Origin: Acetobacter sicerae
Lineage (GTDB): Bacteria > Pseudomonadota > Alphaproteobacteria > Acetobacterales > Acetobacteraceae
Direction: 5' to 3'
Assembly (NCBI RefSeq): GCF_011516765.1
Contig: NZ_JAAABN010000002.1
Coordinates: 62,001 to 126,000, forward strand
Length of the DNA stretch: 64,000 nt
The notes beneath the pieces were generated by a model. The model made no database searches and was not told the origin of the DNA. It saw only the letters and a program-made list of their open reading frames with translations. The first letter of the stretch is position 1; the number at the start of each line of letters is the position of its first letter. This document shows positions 40,609 through 48,904 of this stretch, one piece after another. The position numbers and the translations under genes were made by a program.

Positions 40609-41565
40609 TTAGCGGTGCGTGCCCGCTCCCACAGCGAAGACCGTGTCATGCAGTCGCTCGAATGCATCCTGCAGCGTATCGTGTGCACGGTGGCCTTTGC
40701 TGCCGACAACTGTCACGGTCGCCGTCATACCGGCAGCCACCGTTACATCTTCCGGAATACGGTCGATCTGTACGCGGACCGGGATACGCTGGGCCAGACG
40801 CACCCATGTATAGACCGGGTCCACAGTTGGCAGTCCCTGCACGCCACTGTTCGCATTGGCTGTCGCAATGCCTCGGGTGATACTCACCACATGCCCTTCG
40901 ATCGGGTGATGGAAGCCCATCAGGTCAACGCGGACAGGATCGCCAATGTTGATCGAGCCGATCTTGGTTTCCTCGAAATATCCATCCACCCAGTAGGAAC
41001 TCTGATCAATGACCGTGATGTTCGCTTTGCCGGCGGTAGCGAAGTCGCCCACCCGCATGATCAGATTGTTGACCGGGCCTGTGACCGTGCTCCGGATGTG
41101 GGTTCGTTCCAGATTGATCTTGGCCTGGGCAAGCTGCGCCAGAGCCTGGGCATAGACCGCCCGTGCGACTTCGGCGGTCGCTTCGTAGACCTGCTTTTCC
41201 TCTGGTGACGCCGCCGCATCGGTCAGTTTGTCACGTCGCTTATGCTGGGCTGTTTTCAGGATCAGGTCGGCTTTTCGCTGATCGGCAACGGCTGTCGCAT
41301 TGGCGACGGCGACCTCAAAATCGTACGGATCAATATCGTACAGCACGTCTCCCGCATGCACGAACTGGTTGTCATGGACATGAAGGGCGATGATCGGCCC
41401 GGAGACACGCGGCGCAATGTTCACCGTCTGGACACGGACCTGTCCGTTTCGTGTCCATGGAGCGGAGGTATAGTAGTCCCACAGGACAAAGGCCGTAATC
41501 GCAGCAATGATGAGAATGACTGCCGTGGTCGTGAACTGGAGAGCCTTGCGCGCTTTTTCAAACAC
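40609..41565 (-). CDS. HlyD-family periplasmic adaptor, AaeA-like
   Basis: A 318-aa membrane fusion protein: one N-terminal helix (TAVILIIAAITAFVLW), lipoyl half-motifs (VNIAPRVSGPIIAL and IRSTVTGPVNNLI), an alpha-hairpin and the beta-barrel domain (GYFEETKIGSINIGDPV). It pairs with the FUSC protein to carry substrate across the periplasm. In E. coli AaeAB exports aromatic carboxylic acids such as p-hydroxybenzoate; substrate here is inferred only. Last gene of the operon. Confidence 0.9.
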   Translation of the reverse strand: MFEKARKALQFTTTAVILIIAAITAFVLWDYYTSAPWTRNGQVRVQTVNIAPRVSGPIIALHVHDNQFVHAGDVLYDIDPYDFEVAVANATAVADQRKADLILKTAQHKRRDKLTDAAASPEEKQVYEATAEVARAVYAQALAQLAQAKINLERTHIRSTVTGPVNNLIMRVGDFATAGKANITVIDQSSYWVDGYFEETKIGSINIGDPVRVDLMGFHHPIEGHVVSITRGIATANANSGVQGLPTVDPVYTWVRLAQRIPVRVQIDRIPEDVTVAAGMTATVTVVGSKGHRAHDTLQDAFERLHDTVFAVGAGTHR

Positions 41566-41679
41566 GGGCCGGTCCTCTGTCTGCTCTGTTCTGTCCTGAC
41601 GCCATCGCGCTTTGCAGTCGTTCCATTGCCCCTCAAGGCTCCTTTTTCCGTCCGGCAGAGTGCCGGATCAGCATTCAGT

Positions 41680-41886
41680 TCAGAGCAGGATCGTGTAGAT
41701 CCCGGTAAAGATGATCAGCATGCCGAACTCGGCCAGCGGCACATTCCACATGAACCGGTCCAGACGTGTCTTCGTCAGGATCGGCTTGAGGATCACCATG
41801 GTCAGAAGGCCGAGGCCGACATGCACGAGAAACGATGAAACAAGCAGTCCGCCGATATTGATGACGGACTGGAGCGGTGCGTTCAT
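41680..41886 (-). CDS. DUF1656 small membrane protein, AaeX-like
   Basis: A 68-aa protein with two hydrophobic segments (residues ~10-30 and 48-66), matching the DUF1656/AaeX family that is always encoded between FUSC and HlyD partners. Its role is unknown. It overlaps the FUSC gene by 4 bp. Confidence 0.88.
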   Translation of the reverse strand: MNAPLQSVINIGGLLVSSFLVHVGLGLLTMVILKPILTKTRLDRFMWNVPLAEFGMLIIFTGIYTILL

Positions 41887-43994
41887 AGGGCCCTCCAGCG
41901 CATCGACGGAACCGGACAGATGTCATAGAGCCTGATGGCGGAACGGTTATGCTCCAGAACGCGGATCGCACCCGCCATACCGGACACAGCCCCCAGAACC
42001 GTGGCCATTTCGCCATGCGGCAGATTTTCCGACAGCAGCAGCAGACGTTCCGCGTGAATTGTCATACGGGCGACGGCGGCATCCACATTGTAGATAATGG
42101 AGGACCGCAGGGCTGCTTCGGCCTCGGCTCTCACGGCGGGAATGGTCGCCGCGCGCTGAAGATGTCGGCGTGCACGGGCCAGCGCCGCCCCGAGATCATC
42201 AAGGCTGGCGAAGCGGGCAAAGACACGGTCCCGTCCTTTTGAAGGTCTGAGATAGCTGTTCCACATCCTGAGCTTGGTCAGCCGGTCATAATGACGACTG
42301 ATGAGGGCTGATCCCTCCTGCTCGCCATGCCCTTCGAACTGACGGTGAAGATCGTGCCCGATGGCCATCGCCACACGGAAACGACGGGTTTTCGCCTTGG
42401 GCGGCAGCAGGAGCGTCAGGGTGATGAAGATCAGCACGCCGGCAAACAGATACTGCTCGTCACGGTTGATGAACTGCGCGAGGTCATAGCTCTGTTCATT
42501 GGCGACGCCGAGAATGACGAAAAAGAACACACCCGCATTGAAGCCGATCGCGGACGTCTTCGAATTCAGCAGCAGCAGACAGCTGCCGAAGATGACGGGC
42601 ATCACCATAATCGCAAAGAACGTCATTTCCGATCCGTGCGGCAGAATGCCGAAATTCAGAATGGCCGCGACGGCGATCGCCAGCGGCATGCCGATCAGCG
42701 CGCCCATGCCAAAGGCCCGGACATCGTAGGTCGTTGCCGCCAGTGTCAGAACGATCGCCGTCTGGGACAGCGCGGAATAACTCTGCGGCAGCCCGGTGAG
42801 GATACAGAGCCCGGCCGCGAGAGAAAAACCGATCAGCACACGCAGACCGTTCAGCAGCGCCAGAATGATATCCTGATGCGTCACGATCTTCAGTTCAGGC
42901 GCCTGCGTCCGGGCGTGCCCTCCCTTGTGGACGCAATCGACACCGTCCTCGGCCCAGCGCCAGTAGGACAGGAGGGACATGACGCGCTCAACGAACCACG
43001 CTTCATCCAGTGTCAGCCGGGTTTCATTGCCTGCCGCGTCCAGATGGGTCTCCCGCGCCAGCTGTTCCAGATCCTCCACAGCGATGCGGGGCGATGACAC
43101 CGCATCGCCCGTGCCGAACGCCGAGCGGACACGCTTGATAACAGCGTCCGACACCAGCCCGCGCTCGAGCGCCATGGCAATCGCGCGACTGCAATTCAGC
43201 ATCTCCAGCAGGGCCACCATCGCGGAGCGAGCGCCGACCATACGGAGACGCCCGTCGGAAATCTCGGTGCGGGCAAAGGAGACCTGCGAGGTCAGAGCCA
43301 TGATCTGGCCTGCAATACCGGCGGCGGCGGAAGCATCCGGCACCGATCGGCCTGCAACAGCATCACGGGCGATCCGCGCCACCATTGCGGCCAGCGAATC
43401 AAGCGCGTGTGTCAGCTTGCTCCAGGCTGTCGGTGAACCGAAGACATCGTTGACGGCGGCCGTAGCAGCGATCCCGATGACGATGGCCGACACCCTGTTG
43501 ACCGTGACATCGTAGGCGGACTCCGGTGTGTCGATGCAGCCGATGGCGATCAGCGCCACGGTATAGCCTGCCAGCATGGCGGCATAAGCACGGAAATCCC
43601 GCTCCAGTGTTCCCATGATACAGCAGAGAGAGAGCCACAGGGCGACGCCTCCCAGAAGCAGGGAACGGTCCTGACTGAAGCAGGATGTCAGCGCCAGCGC
43701 GACAAACGCTCCGACAAAGGTGCCAGCAAGTCTGTAGAGGGCTTTGGACAGCATCTGGCCACGAAGAGGCTGGGCCAGAATCATGACGGTCACGGCTGAT
43801 GATCCCGGAGAGGAGATCTGCAACCAGAATGACACGGCCAGAGCGAGCCAGACGGCCAGCCATGTCCGCACACAGAACATGAACCAGCCTGCTGGAAAGT
43901 ATTCTTTGCTGGGTGACGGCATCCACACCAGTCGTCGTAGCGACGACCAGCGCGTGGCAGATGTCTGACTGCGCGCGTTCACCCCACTCTCCAC
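41883..43994 (-). CDS. FUSC-family inner-membrane efflux protein, AaeB-like
   Basis: A 703-aa protein with two sets of membrane helices (about residues 35-190 and 375-520), each followed by a cytoplasmic part, as in AaeB/FUSC transporters. The start is uncertain: GTG 43994, GTG 43982 (GGAG six bases upstream) or ATG 43922. Together with DUF1656 and the HlyD adaptor it makes an aromatic-acid or xenobiotic efflux pump. No LysR-type regulator is adjacent. Confidence 0.9.
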   Translation of the reverse strand: MESGVNARSQTSATRWSSLRRLVWMPSPSKEYFPAGWFMFCVRTWLAVWLALAVSFWLQISSPGSSAVTVMILAQPLRGQMLSKALYRLAGTFVGAFVALALTSCFSQDRSLLLGGVALWLSLCCIMGTLERDFRAYAAMLAGYTVALIAIGCIDTPESAYDVTVNRVSAIVIGIAATAAVNDVFGSPTAWSKLTHALDSLAAMVARIARDAVAGRSVPDASAAAGIAGQIMALTSQVSFARTEISDGRLRMVGARSAMVALLEMLNCSRAIAMALERGLVSDAVIKRVRSAFGTGDAVSSPRIAVEDLEQLARETHLDAAGNETRLTLDEAWFVERVMSLLSYWRWAEDGVDCVHKGGHARTQAPELKIVTHQDIILALLNGLRVLIGFSLAAGLCILTGLPQSYSALSQTAIVLTLAATTYDVRAFGMGALIGMPLAIAVAAILNFGILPHGSEMTFFAIMVMPVIFGSCLLLLNSKTSAIGFNAGVFFFVILGVANEQSYDLAQFINRDEQYLFAGVLIFITLTLLLPPKAKTRRFRVAMAIGHDLHRQFEGHGEQEGSALISRHYDRLTKLRMWNSYLRPSKGRDRVFARFASLDDLGAALARARRHLQRAATIPAVRAEAEAALRSSIIYNVDAAVARMTIHAERLLLLSENLPHGEMATVLGAVSGMAGAIRVLEHNRSAIRLYDICPVPSMRWRAL

Positions 43995-44006
43995 CCCTCA
44001 CTACTC

Positions 44007-44024
44007 AGTTGACGGAAATCAACT
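44007..44024. promoter_or_regulatory. Dyad upstream of the FUSC operon
   Basis: AGTTGA-CGGAAA-TCAACT is a perfect 6-6-6 inverted repeat 13 bp upstream of the first possible FUSC start. It is a candidate operator; no regulator is encoded nearby. Confidence 0.35.
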
Positions 44025-44222
44025 ACTTCTCATCAACTGTGCCGGGCAGGATTACAAATAACAAAACGTGGCAGTCCATGCGTCACTGTTCGACGTGATA
44101 TTCACAGATTGCGCATCATGATTATTTGAACGCCCCTGAAACTGAGTGCATTACATCGCAGCGTCAACGGCGCAGAGGTGTGGGATGATATCCGATCAGG
44201 AGACAGGTCAGCACACAGGCTC

Positions 44223-45389
44223 TCAAAGAGAGCGATGGAAAACCCGGTGCTTTTTGGTCGGCTGCGGCACAATCCGCTCGATCAGACGGCGCATCGGCAT
44301 GTTGGTTTCCAGCACCCACCCGAGTTCGATCTGGCGGTAAGGCAGGACGTGGCCCCGCTTCATCAGTTCGCTGATCAGCAATGCAGGCAGAAGCGCGCCC
44401 AGAGCAGTTCCTGAAAGCGCCTTGCTGACACCCAGCAGGATGACCCGCGCTGAATGAAACTCGTGACGCAGAAGACGCACGCCCAGCTTCACCCAGCCGA
44501 GAGGCGATGGCGCTCCCCCCAGATCGCCTGCCACGTCAAAAACATTCGGAACCACCAGCGCAACGCCCGCCGGCTCACCGTTCTGCTCGACGAGCACGAA
44601 GTGCTCGGATTTGAGGATGGGTTTGATCTCATGGATCATGCCCCTCATGTCGTCGTCTGTATAAGGGACGAAACCCCAGGTATCCCGCCACGTATCATTA
44701 TACATCGAGCGGAGGATCTCGCCGTCGCGCTCGATATTCTTCGCATCCATCTGGCGGACAGACAGCGCGCCGAGCCGCCCTTCCCCGAGGGAGAGTCCTT
44801 TTGGAACGATATGCGCATTCTCGGCCTGCGGTCCCATCTCCATCTGATAGGACAGGACATCCATCTTTTTCGTCAGACCGGCGGCCTCGATGGCCTCGCT
44901 GAGAAATGGCGGATGCCACGGCATCATGACCATGGGAGCGGCCTGCTGGCCCTCGATCATCGTGCCGTATTCACCGTTGCTGTTCAGCGTCCACGGACCG
45001 AGCATTGAAGTCATGCCCTGTGAGCGCAACCATTCGGCGGCGGCTTCCAGAAGCGGGGCCACCACGTCAGGCGACTCTGCATCCAGGGCGCCGAAAAATC
45101 CTGTTTGCGGTGTCAGGCCGGTTTCCGGCGCGGCGTCACGCACCAGATCGTCCGTCTGCGCAGAGATGCGCCCTACGGCGCGACCATTGCGCCAAGCCAG
45201 AAAATACTGCGCTTTTCCATGACGAAAGAAGGGGGACTTCGCAGGATCGAGCAGATTGCGCTGTTCCATGTCCAGAGGCGGCACGTATCCCGCCTTGCCT
45301 GCATAGAGTCGACGCGGGAGCCGGATAAAGGTCGACAACTGCCGAAAACCCCTGACCGGGGTAATGACAAGGCGCGCCGTCTGGGTCAT
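44223..45389 (-). CDS. GNAT-like acyltransferase (possible ceramide synthase-type)
   Basis: A 389-aa protein from ATG 45389; the longer in-frame reading to 45506 lacks support. It shows a GNAT-like pattern with FRHGKAQYFLAWRNGRAVGR, the central MLGPWTLNSNGEYGTMIEG segment and AGVALVVPNVFDVAG. This family is annotated as GNAT N-acetyltransferase in Alphaproteobacteria, and the bacterial ceramide synthase of Caulobacter belongs to a similar group by my recollection. Acetic acid bacteria do make ceramides, so a role in sphingolipid synthesis is plausible, but this is inference. It is divergent from an SDR gene. Confidence 0.65.
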   Translation of the reverse strand: MTQTARLVITPVRGFRQLSTFIRLPRRLYAGKAGYVPPLDMEQRNLLDPAKSPFFRHGKAQYFLAWRNGRAVGRISAQTDDLVRDAAPETGLTPQTGFFGALDAESPDVVAPLLEAAAEWLRSQGMTSMLGPWTLNSNGEYGTMIEGQQAAPMVMMPWHPPFLSEAIEAAGLTKKMDVLSYQMEMGPQAENAHIVPKGLSLGEGRLGALSVRQMDAKNIERDGEILRSMYNDTWRDTWGFVPYTDDDMRGMIHEIKPILKSEHFVLVEQNGEPAGVALVVPNVFDVAGDLGGAPSPLGWVKLGVRLLRHEFHSARVILLGVSKALSGTALGALLPALLISELMKRGHVLPYRQIELGWVLETNMPMRRLIERIVPQPTKKHRVFHRSL

Positions 45390-45572
45390 GAACTCTCCCT
45401 GCAAACACGCGGTTCCGCGCGATACCATAACCAGCACCTTGCTCTCGGTGCGTGAAGGGCATTGGACATACCGTTGAAAGAAACCGCTGCCAACGTGAAA
45501 CGACACAACAGATTGTTTCCGTTTTCCTGCTTTTCATCCATCAGAACGTCCGGCGCGACAAGTCACGCACCG

Positions 45573-46346
45573 ATGAAACCGATTCGTATTCTCATCACAG
45601 GCGCTTCAGGTGGGATCGGAAAAGTGCTTGCCTGCGATTACGCGCGGCCGGGCAATACGCTTGTCCTGTGGGGCCGCAATGCCGATCGTCTTCAGGATAT
45701 TTCACGAATTTGCAGGGAACGTGGCGCTTCTGTCCTGACACGGGAAATCGACCTGTCTGATGGTCATGCAGCCATCACGGCCTTTCGCGCTGATGATGAC
45801 GTGACACAGTTTGATACAGTCATACTCTGCGCCGGTCTGTCCGATATGAAGACCGCTTCGGAAAAAACGGAACGAGCCGAAACCGTTCTGGAACTCGGGC
45901 TTGTCAATTACGCCGTGCCTTCCGCCCTCACCATGGCGGCGGCTGACAGGATGCAGGCGCGAGGCGGCGGAAAAATCGCGTTGATCGGCTCCGTAGCCGC
46001 CTATCATGACCTCCCTTTTGCTGCCGGTTACGGTGGATCGAAGGCCGGTCTGTCCCGATTCGCAAGCTCTGCGCGCATCGCGCTTGCTCCGCTGGGGGTG
46101 AACGTGGTCCTGATTGCGCCGGGCTTTGTGGATACCGCCATGAGCCGCCGCATTATCGGTCCCCGCCCCTTTCTCGTCACGCCTGAAGCAGCGTCCCGCC
46201 ACATCATCGCCGCTCTTGCCCGCAATACGGGAGAGACAATTTTTCCCTGGCCATTCCGGCTGTTGCGGCTGATTGACCGTTTCACGCCCGGGATTATTCG
46301 GAGTGCGATCATGTCACGCATCACAGCAGACCAGAAACCACGCTAG
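45573..46346 (+). CDS. Short-chain dehydrogenase/reductase
   Basis: A 257-aa classical SDR: cofactor motif TGASGGIG, NAG-equivalent LCAGLS, catalytic Ser in IGSVAAY, and the YxxxK pair in YGGSK. The C-terminal region with FPWPFRLLRLIDRFTPG is hydrophobic, as in lipid-acting SDRs. I chose ATG 45573; the frame extends upstream to 45462 without SDR similarity. Divergent from the GNAT-like gene with ~180 bp between starts. Substrate unknown; a 3-ketosphinganine-type reductase is one guess. Confidence 0.8.
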   Translation: MKPIRILITGASGGIGKVLACDYARPGNTLVLWGRNADRLQDISRICRERGASVLTREIDLSDGHAAITAFRADDDVTQFDTVILCAGLSDMKTASEKTERAETVLELGLVNYAVPSALTMAAADRMQARGGGKIALIGSVAAYHDLPFAAGYGGSKAGLSRFASSARIALAPLGVNVVLIAPGFVDTAMSRRIIGPRPFLVTPEAASRHIIAALARNTGETIFPWPFRLLRLIDRFTPGIIRSAIMSRITADQKPR

Positions 46347-46468
46347 TCTCCCTTCACCAAACCCGCCTCATAACAGACATTCTGAAAACCACCCTTTTCG
46401 GAACACCTTATCTACCCTGAGGTACAGCGCGTTTTGTCCCTGATGAACAAAAAGGAAGCCTGCTGATC

Positions 46469-47443
46469 ATGGAAGAGATCGTCGTCGCCGATATCGGCGG
46501 AACCCATGCGCGTTTCAGCATTGCGACAGTGAGTCAGGGACGTGTCAGTTCACTTGATGCGCCGATGATCCTGAATGTGGCGGACCATGACACGCTGGAA
46601 AGCGCCTGGAGCCATTTCCGCCAGAATCTGGGGAAACCTCTCCCCCGTCGGGCCGCTCTGGCGGTTGCCGCCCCGGTTCAGAGCGAGATTCTGACGATGG
46701 CGAACAATCCATGGGTCATTGTCAGAGCGGATCTGGCCGATCAGCTGGCGGTCGACAATCCTCTTCTGCTGAATGATTTTGAAGCTGTCGCTCATGCGGT
46801 GGCTCACCTTGATCACGACCATCAGCCCTATCTGTGTGGCCCCGATCATCCGCTCCCAGAGAATGGAACCATCCTGACGATTGGACCGGGAACGGGACTC
46901 GGCACGGCCAGCATCATCCGGCATGGAGGAGAAACCCTCGTGCGGGGCGCGGAAGGTGGCCATATCGGCTTCAGCCCTTGCGACGATTTTGAAGACCGTC
47001 TGCTTGATCGGCTGCGCGCCATCTACGGACGCGTCTCGGCCGAGCGCGTGATTTCAGGGCCGGCGATCATTCATATCTGCGGCCTTGTCGCCGACGATAT
47101 GGGCGAAGTGAATCGTAATCTGGACGACAAGCAGCTCTGGACACTGGCTCTCGAGGGCCATGATCAGGTCGCCATGCAGGGAATGGTCCGGTTCTGCCGA
47201 CTGCTGGGATCATTTGCCGGCGATATGGCTCTTGCCCATGGCGCTACAGGGATCGTCATCGCCGGGGGGCTGGGGAAACGTCTGATGAACGTTCTGCCCC
47301 GCTCGGACTTCTTTCATCGTTTCATTGAAAAAGGTCGCTTCGAAACACTGATGCGGAAAATCCCCGTCAGAATGATCCACTACCCGGAGCCGGGTCTGTT
47401 CGGAGCGGCTTCAGCCCTCGCCTGTCAGATGGCGAAGGAATGA
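46469..47443 (+). CDS. glk: Glucokinase
   Basis: A 324-aa bacterial glucokinase of the Glk (ROK-unrelated) family. ATP-binding phosphate-1 motif VADIGGTHARFSIA starts at residue 6; the glucose-binding LNDFEAVAHAV, the GPGTGLGTA motif and EGGHIGFSP follow. It phosphorylates glucose to glucose-6-phosphate in the cytoplasm, feeding the pentose phosphate or Entner-Doudoroff routes. Standalone gene with a short hairpin just after the stop. Confidence 0.95.
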   Translation: MEEIVVADIGGTHARFSIATVSQGRVSSLDAPMILNVADHDTLESAWSHFRQNLGKPLPRRAALAVAAPVQSEILTMANNPWVIVRADLADQLAVDNPLLLNDFEAVAHAVAHLDHDHQPYLCGPDHPLPENGTILTIGPGTGLGTASIIRHGGETLVRGAEGGHIGFSPCDDFEDRLLDRLRAIYGRVSAERVISGPAIIHICGLVADDMGEVNRNLDDKQLWTLALEGHDQVAMQGMVRFCRLLGSFAGDMALAHGATGIVIAGGLGKRLMNVLPRSDFFHRFIEKGRFETLMRKIPVRMIHYPEPGLFGAASALACQMAKE

Positions 47444-47744
47444 CGCCTGCCTGAATTGGTCAGGCAGAAAGAGGTTCTGCTCCATATCAGGCCCTGACAA
47501 GACGAGTTCATTGCGTCCCGGTCCGCATATCCACACACGACAGGAACACACCTGTCGTGACTGACATTCTGTTTACCGGATAACGACATTCACTGCTTCG
47601 TGAGAATCTGCTTGAGGCCGCTTTCTGGTGAAGCGGAGCCTGAGAGCAGATAAAAGACAGCGCTTCGCTGTGCTACAAACAGGCTCTGCTGTTTTGTAAA
47701 GCTGCGCTGTTTTTTGTCTTGTTTTCCGGGGAATTAGAAGCACC
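47444..47744. other. Palindrome-rich intergenic region between glk and tRNA-Cys
   Basis: No ORF is supported. The region holds several dyads: CTGCCTGA/TCAGGCAG at 47447-47467 directly after glk, CACGACAGG/CCTGTCGTG at 47536-47559, ACAGCG/CGCTGT at 47657-47671, and ACAAACAG/CTGTTTTGT around 47675-47697. The first probably ends glk transcription and the last two end the tRNA transcript from the other side. The 47536 dyad is unexplained. Confidence 0.55.
47651..47671 (-). terminator. Probable terminator of the tRNA-Cys transcript
   Basis: Read on the minus strand, ACAGCG-AAG-CGCTGT is followed by CTTTTATC, a compact hairpin with a short T tract, about 75 bp past the tRNA 3' end. Confidence 0.55.
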
Positions 47745-47818
47745 TGGAGGTCCGGGCGGGAATCGAACCCACATTCGCGGATTTGCAGTCCGCTACATCA
47801 CCATTCTGCCACCGGACC
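47745..47818 (-). tRNA. tRNA-Cys (anticodon GCA)
   Basis: The minus strand folds as a tRNA: acceptor GGTCCGG (5') with CCGGACC (3'), D-arm GGCAGAATGGTG, anticodon loop ACTGCAAAT with GCA, and T-loop GGTTCGATTCC. Discriminator U and an encoded CCA end at 47745. All three arms pair well. It is the only tRNA gene found in the window. Confidence 0.95.
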
Positions 47819-48036
47819 TCATCGGTGTCAGCGCTATATCTCTCACGTCTCGTGGCGGGTCAAGTCCTGTCTGTCATTCCTGTGCCAGTCGTGTCTGCTC
47901 AACCCATTGTCAGCACAGTTTACGCTACAATCGGTTGACGCAGGGCTTCGGCTGGGTTTTGTCATTGTCATATAATGATCCTGGAGCCGCTGTGTTTCCA
48001 CGGAGACCACACAGACTGAAACGGAACATCGCCATC

Positions 48037-48762
48037 ATGACCTATGCCGCAGACCGGGCCCTGACCTCCGTGACGGCTCCGTATTCCCCCGAGACCAACC
48101 CGGTGGCTTTGGCTTTCGATGATTCCCGGCAGCGGATGGTTGATGATCAGGTGCGTCCACTGGAAGTAAACGATCCCCGCATCATTGCGGCAATGCGGGT
48201 TCTGCCCCGTGAAGACGCCCTCCCGGAAAACGAGCAGGAATTCGCCTATTCCGATCTCACGCTTCCGCTCGGAAATGGTCGTTACCTGCTACAGCCGATG
48301 GTCACCGCGCGCTTCGTTCAGATGGCAGATGTTCAACCGGGGCAGCGTGTCCTCGTGGTCGGCGCCGCCACAGGATATACCGCAGCCCTTGTCGCGATGC
48401 TTGGCGCAGAGGTGATTGCGCTGGAAGAAGATGAAGCTCTTCTCGCAATCGGCACGTCATTTACATCTCGTGCGTCTGTCGATGTATCGTGGTCACAGTC
48501 GTCTCTTGCCTCTGGCGCCCCCGAAAGCTCACCGTTCGATCTGATCCTTTTTGACGGAGCCATTGAGGAAATCCCGCGTTTCTGCAGCACGCAGCTGGCC
48601 GAAAACGGTCGTGTGGCCGGGATACTGCGCCCGAATGACGGCACGTCTTCCGCTTTTCTCGCCGAGGCGGAAAAGGATGAAGGATGGTCCGTCCGCCGCT
48701 TTTTCGATGCTGATGTTCCGGTGCTGCCAGCCTTTGAACGACCTGCAGCGTTTGCATTCTGA
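48037..48762 (+). CDS. Protein-L-isoaspartate O-methyltransferase-like protein
   Basis: A 241-aa PIMT-family methyltransferase. The N-terminal RQRMVDDQVRPLEVNDPRI and LPREDALP match the family. The SAM motif is VLVVGAATGYTAALVAMLGAEV, which departs from the usual GxGSGY, so true PIMT activity is uncertain. I chose ATG 48037; the open frame extends to 47719 across the tRNA on the opposite strand and is not coding there. Members of this subgroup are commonly found just before tolC in Alphaproteobacteria. Confidence 0.85.
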   Translation: MTYAADRALTSVTAPYSPETNPVALAFDDSRQRMVDDQVRPLEVNDPRIIAAMRVLPREDALPENEQEFAYSDLTLPLGNGRYLLQPMVTARFVQMADVQPGQRVLVVGAATGYTAALVAMLGAEVIALEEDEALLAIGTSFTSRASVDVSWSQSSLASGAPESSPFDLILFDGAIEEIPRFCSTQLAENGRVAGILRPNDGTSSAFLAEAEKDEGWSVRRFFDADVPVLPAFERPAAFAF

Positions 48763-48904
48763 GGAGGGAAAGCACTACTGCTGATATAAAATTCCGATGT
48801 GGCAATCTGCGGTTAAGTAGAATAGTGGAAAATCCGACATCAGCGTGGCATAAGCTCTCAACTCCGGTCGAGTGTGCGGAGCAGGTATCAAAGAGAGAAG
48901 TTAC

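Noticed and set aside
47870-47990. TATAAT-like box near 47971 as promoter of the PIMT-tolC genes
   Set aside because: No -35 at acceptable spacing; not strong enough to list as a feature.
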